Assembly: GCA_903970295.1 (NCBI GenBank)
Contig: CAJCHQ010000061.1
Location: forward strand, 1 to 9,249
Source of the DNA: Bryobacterales bacterium
GTDB taxonomy: Bacteria; Cyanobacteriota; Vampirovibrionia; Obscuribacterales; Obscuribacteraceae
Reading direction: 5' to 3'
Length of the DNA: 9,249 bases
The notes under the pieces were generated by a model that was not told the origin of the DNA, ran no database searches, and worked only from the letters and a program-made list of their open reading frames with translations. Positions 6,992 to 9,249 of the stretch are shown piece after piece. The first letter of the stretch is position 1. The number at the start of each line of letters is the position of its first letter. The position numbers and the translations under genes are program-made.

Positions 6992-7017
6992 ACAGCAGTC
7001 GATCAATCGGTCGCTGT
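6992..7017. terminator. Candidate bidirectional terminator between convergent genes
   Basis: ACAGC (6992-6996) pairs with GCTGT (7013-7017). Inside it, after one mismatch, GTCGAT and ATCGGT give up to six more pairs including two G-U. The hairpin lies between the stop of the plus-strand secreted-protein gene (6985) and the stop of the minus-strand LysM gene (7036), where a shared terminator is expected. The following TTAGTTTCG on the plus strand is only mildly T-rich. A competing stem (GACCG 6986-6990 with CGGTC 7008-7012) is possible. Confidence 0.4.
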
Positions 7018-7035
7018 TAGTTTCGTAAAGCGCAT

Positions 7036-8727
7036 TTAAGGTGCGTCGATAGTGGCACTCGTCAGCTCTTTTGACTGGCTGTCGCTAGCCGGGGTCGTGG
7101 CGGCAGGCTGCGGTTTGGCAATCGGTGCAGGCACCGCGTCGACTGTGGGCAAAACCTGGACTCTGTCGTTTTGACTCAGTCGGGCGGTGGCAGCACGCGT
7201 ATCTGCTACCGCGCTGGCTCCGTAATAGCTGCGCGACCAGTCCGTGAATTCTTGATCTGCGACTCTGCCCACGGTGCCATCATCTTTGATTTGTTTGTTG
7301 GGCGGACGACTGTCGACGTGTCCGTTCATGTAATAGACAGAAGCGAGAGCACCATCACGTACAAGCAGAACATCCGTCGATTGCAAGTCAGCCTGGTCTA
7401 ATGCGGCTACGTCGACGCGAGCGCCGGCAGATTTACCGGTTGCAGGCGAGAATAGAATCTGACTGCCGGCACTAAAAGGGACGGCTGTATAGTGCGGGAT
7501 CGGTCCATTAAATGCGTGCCGGTCCGCCACTGGAGCCAGGGGCTGAGCGATCGGTTGTGGCGTGGAGTTTTCGATTTGTTGACTGCCCTTTTGTCGTCTG
7601 CGATACCCGGGCGAACCTGGAGGTAGCACGATTTGTGGCTGCTCCGGCTGACCCGCTTGCCGCTGTACGTTATTCGTCCAGTTGATGAAAGCAGGATCGG
7701 TGACCGGGCCAACGGTGCCATCAGGATTGATCTGCTTGTTCGGCGGCCGATGATCGTTCGGTCCTAGATAGACGACGCGAGCAAGCTGGCCTGGCTGCTC
7801 GTAGAGCACGACGTCGCCGCGCTGCACCTGACCAGTGGCTAAAAGATCGATGTCTTTTTGAGCATTGGGTCCTTGCGAGGGCGTGAAGTGAAAATGACTT
7901 TCCGGATTGATCAAAGCGATCGCCGTGTAATGATGCATATAATCGACATTGGTGCCAGACTGCGGTATTGTCAAATTCTCCGGCTGGACGTTTCCAGGCG
8001 CCGGCAGGGGTTGCTCGGTTTGGGCCTGATTGGGCGAAGGTGTCGCGTCGGTTTTCAAAAGCAGTTTCCAACCAGCCATGATTGCATCACGGTTGTTATC
8101 GAGACTTTGGTAATGACAGTCGTTGAGACTGACGATCAGATCTTCTTCTGCTTTTAGATTCTCTCTGGTGACAGCTTTGCCTTCGGTAGTCAGCTCACGT
8201 TTTGCAATTGCGCTGAGGCTGTCTCCGAATTGCACACTGTAGAGATTCTGCTGATCGGTTTGAATGTTAGTCGGCGCCTGATCGCTGGCCTGCCACCACT
8301 GTTGGGCCAGGCTGCCCTGGGCGGCATGGCTGCGATCGCTTCCCGCAGTCCAGGAATCATAAGCATGCGCGCTGCTGCCTGAGTCACCGTAATTGATCGA
8401 ATTGCAATTGCCCACTCTCTGGGAACCGCTTCCGCCGCCGGTTTGTTGGTCCAGCCCTGTGACAACGGTTGGTGTCTGACCGTTTGTTCTGAGCGTTGCC
8501 TGCATTACTGCTCTAACCGGAATAGGCGCCGCCAACTGTTTCGACAGTTTGACTGGGGCGACTGTTTGACCTGATACGACTGTATCTGTCGTCGTTCGAC
8601 TCGAGTCTGACGTGCCTGAAACAGCTGCTTTGACGGTGGGCTGACTGTTGTATTGATAGGCGTCGGTATTGAGTTGCGGGCCGCCGTCTATTTTAGTAAC
8701 CGGTGCTTCTGAGATCTCTCCAGCCAT
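7036..8727 (-). CDS. LysM protein with a duplicated ~85-residue domain, no signal peptide
   Basis: This protein has 563 residues. The first 155 are low-complexity (Thr, Ser, Gln, Gly). Residues 161-225 form a LysM-type peptidoglycan-binding module (YSVQFGDSLSAIAKREL at its start, GWKLLLK at its end), enlarged by an insertion. Two copies of a domain I cannot name follow at 266-350 and 412-497. Both start HYTA and share a DVxL strand, RPPNKQI, DGTVG, a D..F pair and a closing Trp. The linkers and the last 60 residues are Pro/Gln/Ala-rich. There is no catalytic domain that I recognise. The ATG is supported by AAGGAAG 8 bases upstream, and a stop 17 codons upstream in frame rules out a hidden signal peptide. 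That is odd for a wall-binding protein and implies another export route, release by lysis, or a cytosolic role. The gene is convergent with the T4SS block and has its own upstream region, so any link to that system is open. Confidence 0.85.
   Translation of the reverse strand: MAGEISEAPVTKIDGGPQLNTDAYQYNSQPTVKAAVSGTSDSSRTTTDTVVSGQTVAPVKLSKQLAAPIPVRAVMQATLRTNGQTPTVVTGLDQQTGGGSGSQRVGNCNSINYGDSGSSAHAYDSWTAGSDRSHAAQGSLAQQWWQASDQAPTNIQTDQQNLYSVQFGDSLSAIAKRELTTEGKAVTRENLKAEEDLIVSLNDCHYQSLDNNRDAIMAGWKLLLKTDATPSPNQAQTEQPLPAPGNVQPENLTIPQSGTNVDYMHHYTAIALINPESHFHFTPSQGPNAQKDIDLLATGQVQRGDVVLYEQPGQLARVVYLGPNDHRPPNKQINPDGTVGPVTDPAFINWTNNVQRQAGQPEQPQIVLPPGSPGYRRRQKGSQQIENSTPQPIAQPLAPVADRHAFNGPIPHYTAVPFSAGSQILFSPATGKSAGARVDVAALDQADLQSTDVLLVRDGALASVYYMNGHVDSRPPNKQIKDDGTVGRVADQEFTDWSRSYYGASAVADTRAATARLSQNDRVQVLPTVDAVPAPIAKPQPAATTPASDSQSKELTSATIDAP
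7237..7494 (-). repeat. Second copy of the HYTA...RPPNKQI...DGTVG domain
   Basis: This encodes residues 412-497 of the LysM protein. Compared with the first copy, the landmarks keep their order and almost their spacing (86 against 85 residues): HYTA at 412, RPPNKQI at 474, DGTVG at 483 and Trp at 497. The DNA is diverged, with only short shared runs such as ACGGTGCCATCA (7271-7282), so the duplication is old rather than a recent copy event. Confidence 0.8.
7678..7932 (-). repeat. First copy of the HYTA...RPPNKQI...DGTVG domain
   Basis: This encodes residues 266-350 of the LysM protein: HYTA at 266, DVVL near 305, RPPNKQI at 327, DGTVG at 336 and Trp at 350. It directly follows a Pro/Gln linker after the LysM module. 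The conserved Pro, Gly and Trp positions suggest a compact beta-rich fold of unknown function. Confidence 0.8.
7916..7923. repeat. HIP1-type palindrome GCGATCGC (LysM gene, domain copy 1)
   Basis: This is the second exact copy, inside the first duplicated domain of the LysM protein. Confidence 0.6.
8332..8339. repeat. HIP1-type palindrome GCGATCGC (LysM gene, N-terminal part)
   Basis: This is the third exact copy, in the low-complexity N-terminal coding part of the LysM gene. Confidence 0.6.
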
Positions 8728-8735
8728 GCGACTGA

Positions 8736-8742
8736 CTTCCTT
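8736..8742 (-). promoter_or_regulatory. Ribosome binding site AAGGAAG of the LysM gene
   Basis: Read on the minus strand, AAGGAAG ends 8 bases before the ATG at 8727. It supports this start and therefore the absence of a signal peptide. Confidence 0.7.
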
Positions 8743-8745
8743 ACG

Positions 8746-8761
8746 ATGTTCCCCCGAACAT
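8746..8761. promoter_or_regulatory. Perfect inverted repeat ATGTTC-N4-GAACAT, candidate operator
   Basis: ATGTTC (8746-8751) and GAACAT (8756-8761) flank four C residues. The 16-bp dyad lies in the 5' leader of the minus-strand LysM gene, 18 bases before its ATG and just downstream of an AT-rich promoter-like stretch, a typical place for a repressor site. It could instead fold as an mRNA hairpin (loop GGGG) that affects the nearby ribosome site. I know no regulator with exactly this site; its half-sites are inverted relative to the Bacillus-type LexA box. Confidence 0.45.
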
Positions 8762-8779
8762 TTTAAAATGTAATATCAA
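8759..8779 (-). promoter_or_regulatory. AT-rich putative promoter zone of the LysM gene
   Basis: The minus strand reads TTGATA (8774-8779) and TAAAAT (8760-8765), both promoter-like hexamers, but only 8 bases apart, so they cannot be the -35 and -10 of one sigma-70 promoter. TAAAAT could be a -10 with a poor -35. This is the most AT-rich stretch in the leader, so a promoter here is plausible but not proven. Confidence 0.25.
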
Positions 8780-8793
8780 AGTCGTCATTGTGG

Positions 8794-8811
8794 AATGGGA
8801 CGAATCCCATT
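8794..8811. promoter_or_regulatory. Perfect inverted repeat AATGGGA-N4-TCCCATT
   Basis: AATGGGA (8794-8800) and TCCCATT (8805-8811) flank CGAA, which reads TTCG on the minus strand. The dyad lies about 15 bp upstream of the AT-rich promoter zone of the LysM gene, so it may be an upstream activator or repressor site. As RNA it would be a stable 7-bp stem with a UUCG loop on the minus strand. No T-tract follows on either strand. Confidence 0.4.
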
Positions 8812-8914
8812 GAGAGCTTTGTGTTAGCCAGTTCTTCGCCTTTAGCTCTGGTAATTTCCCCACCCCGAGCGCGACCCGTGCAGTGAGCATACTCTCGAAT
8901 TGGAAATCGGCTAA
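8812..8914. other. Remainder of the intergenic gap, no clear feature
   Basis: This is the rest of the 187-bp gap between the two minus-strand genes. I find no open frame, no tRNA and no convincing terminator for the proline-rich gene. AGAGCT (8813-8818) and AGCTCT (8844-8849) could pair, but over a loop of 25 bases. Confidence 0.4.
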
Positions 8915-9249
8915 TTAGCGCCCGCCACGATGATAGCGGCCGCCTCCACCAATGTTGATCGACAGTCCGCTACCGTAACCAGGTGGGCAATTTCCGTAGC
9001 CGCCGTAGCCTCCGCCACCACCGTACAGGGGCGGTGGATAATGGCGCGGATGACCGAATTGAATGTAGAATCCTAGTGGCGGGCGCGGTGGATAGAGAAC
9101 TACCGGCGGATAGAGCATCGACATAGGTGGCGGAATGAACTGCGGTGGAGGCGGCGGTGGTGGCGTCTCGAACTGCTGTTGCTGGATGGGCGGTGGCAGC
9201 GGCGGTGGTGGCGTCTCGAGCTGTTGCGGCACGGGCGTGGGCGCAGGCG
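8915..9249 (-). CDS. Proline/glycine-rich low-complexity protein, C-terminal part
   Basis: The last 110 residues are visible. The frame stays open to the right edge (PAPTP precedes a GTG at 9232, which is probably an internal valine), so the true start and any signal peptide lie outside. The first third is polyproline with two copies of a QQxxETPPPPxPPP unit. A middle part is rich in Pro, Tyr and aromatics (PPVVLYPPRPPLGFYIQFGHPRHYPPP). The end is glycine-rich (YGGGGGYGGYGN) with one Cys and a basic RYHRGGR tail. I recognise no domain. Such composition is common in exported, cell-surface or wall-spanning proteins of bacteria, and the neighbouring LysM gene fits an envelope theme, but function is unknown. 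It reads as real coding sequence because the amino-acid pattern is coherent and the in-frame repeat preserves the frame. Confidence 0.65.
   Translation of the reverse strand, partial: PAPTPVPQQLETPPPPLPPPIQQQQFETPPPPPPPQFIPPPMSMLYPPVVLYPPRPPLGFYIQFGHPRHYPPPLYGGGGGYGGYGNCPPGYGSGLSINIGGGGRYHRGGR
9151..9219 (-). repeat. 48-bp-period repeat in the proline-rich gene
   Basis: An exact 21-base match occurs at 9151-9171 and 9199-9219, with near matches just beyond. The period of 48 bp equals 16 codons, so the repeat is in frame and encodes the doubled ETPPPPxPPP unit. Near-identity at DNA level points to recent slippage or expansion. Confidence 0.75.

Noticed and set aside
7241..7755. CRISPR-like or recent tandem DNA repeat in the LysM gene
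   Set aside because: The similarity is at protein level, in two diverged copies about 440 bp apart, with no short regular repeats or spacers.
8746..8761. LexA (SOS) operator
   Set aside because: The Bacillus/actinobacterial LexA box is GAAC-N4-GTTC. This dyad has the reverse order GTTC-N4-GAAC, and nothing downstream is an SOS gene.
8910..8919. Palindrome GCTAATTAGC at the end of the proline-rich gene
   Set aside because: It is ten bases long without a loop or T-tract and overlaps the stop codon; too little to call a terminator or site.

Overview
This 9.2 kb window holds one plus-strand block of about 7 kb (nine-tenths coding) facing two minus-strand genes. Its core is part of a type IV secretion / conjugation (T4SS) locus: a small two-helix PrgI/VirB3-like membrane protein directly followed by a complete VirB4-type ATPase. 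The organism cannot be named from the sequence alone. The moderate GC content, Shine-Dalgarno-led genes, a LysM protein and three copies of the octamer GCGATCGC (the HIP1 palindrome typical of cyanobacteria, expected about 0.2 times by chance here) suggest a member of the cyanobacterial lineage or its non-photosynthetic sisters (Melainabacteria/Vampirovibrionia, e.g. Obscuribacterales-like). This placement is an inference.

Layout, left to right: (1) 2-1450 +, the 3' end of a large Ala/Gln-rich gene, with degenerate 38-45-residue tandem repeats running off the left edge and a duplicated YDPxTGTFLQ motif. (2) 1504-2124 +, a DUF2225-type protein with two CPxCG zinc-ribbon half-sites and a helical TPR-like tail. 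(3) 2127-2501 +, the PrgI/VirB3-like protein. (4) 2524-5259 +, the VirB4 ATPase. (5) 5304-5669 + and (6) 5706-6326 +, two proteins with a single N-terminal membrane helix and a soluble domain, the second resembling VirB8 in architecture. (7) 6446-6985 +, a small secreted (or lipid-anchored) low-complexity protein. (8) 7036-8727 -, a LysM protein with a duplicated domain of about 85 residues that I cannot name and no export signal. (9) 8915-9249 -, the 3' part of a proline/glycine-rich gene that runs off the right edge.

Genes 2-4 are tightly spaced (2 and 22 bp gaps), and genes 5 and 6 follow after 44 and 36 bp, so 2-6 are probably one transcript. The order, an unidentified protein that may be the tail of a VirB6-type channel, then PrgI-like, VirB4 and a VirB8-like protein, recalls the Gram-positive prgH-prgI-prgJ...prgL arrangement, but with a DUF2225 gene inserted. 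VirB4 would energise the apparatus at the inner membrane, the PrgI/VirB3-like protein would dock it there, and the VirB8-like protein(s) would form part of the trans-membrane scaffold. No relaxase, coupling protein (VirD4) or VirB11 lies in the window, so conjugation and protein secretion cannot be told apart. No intergenic stretch exceeds 300 bases; the longest is 187 bp (8728-8914). I found no tRNA, rRNA, CRISPR array or insertion sequence.
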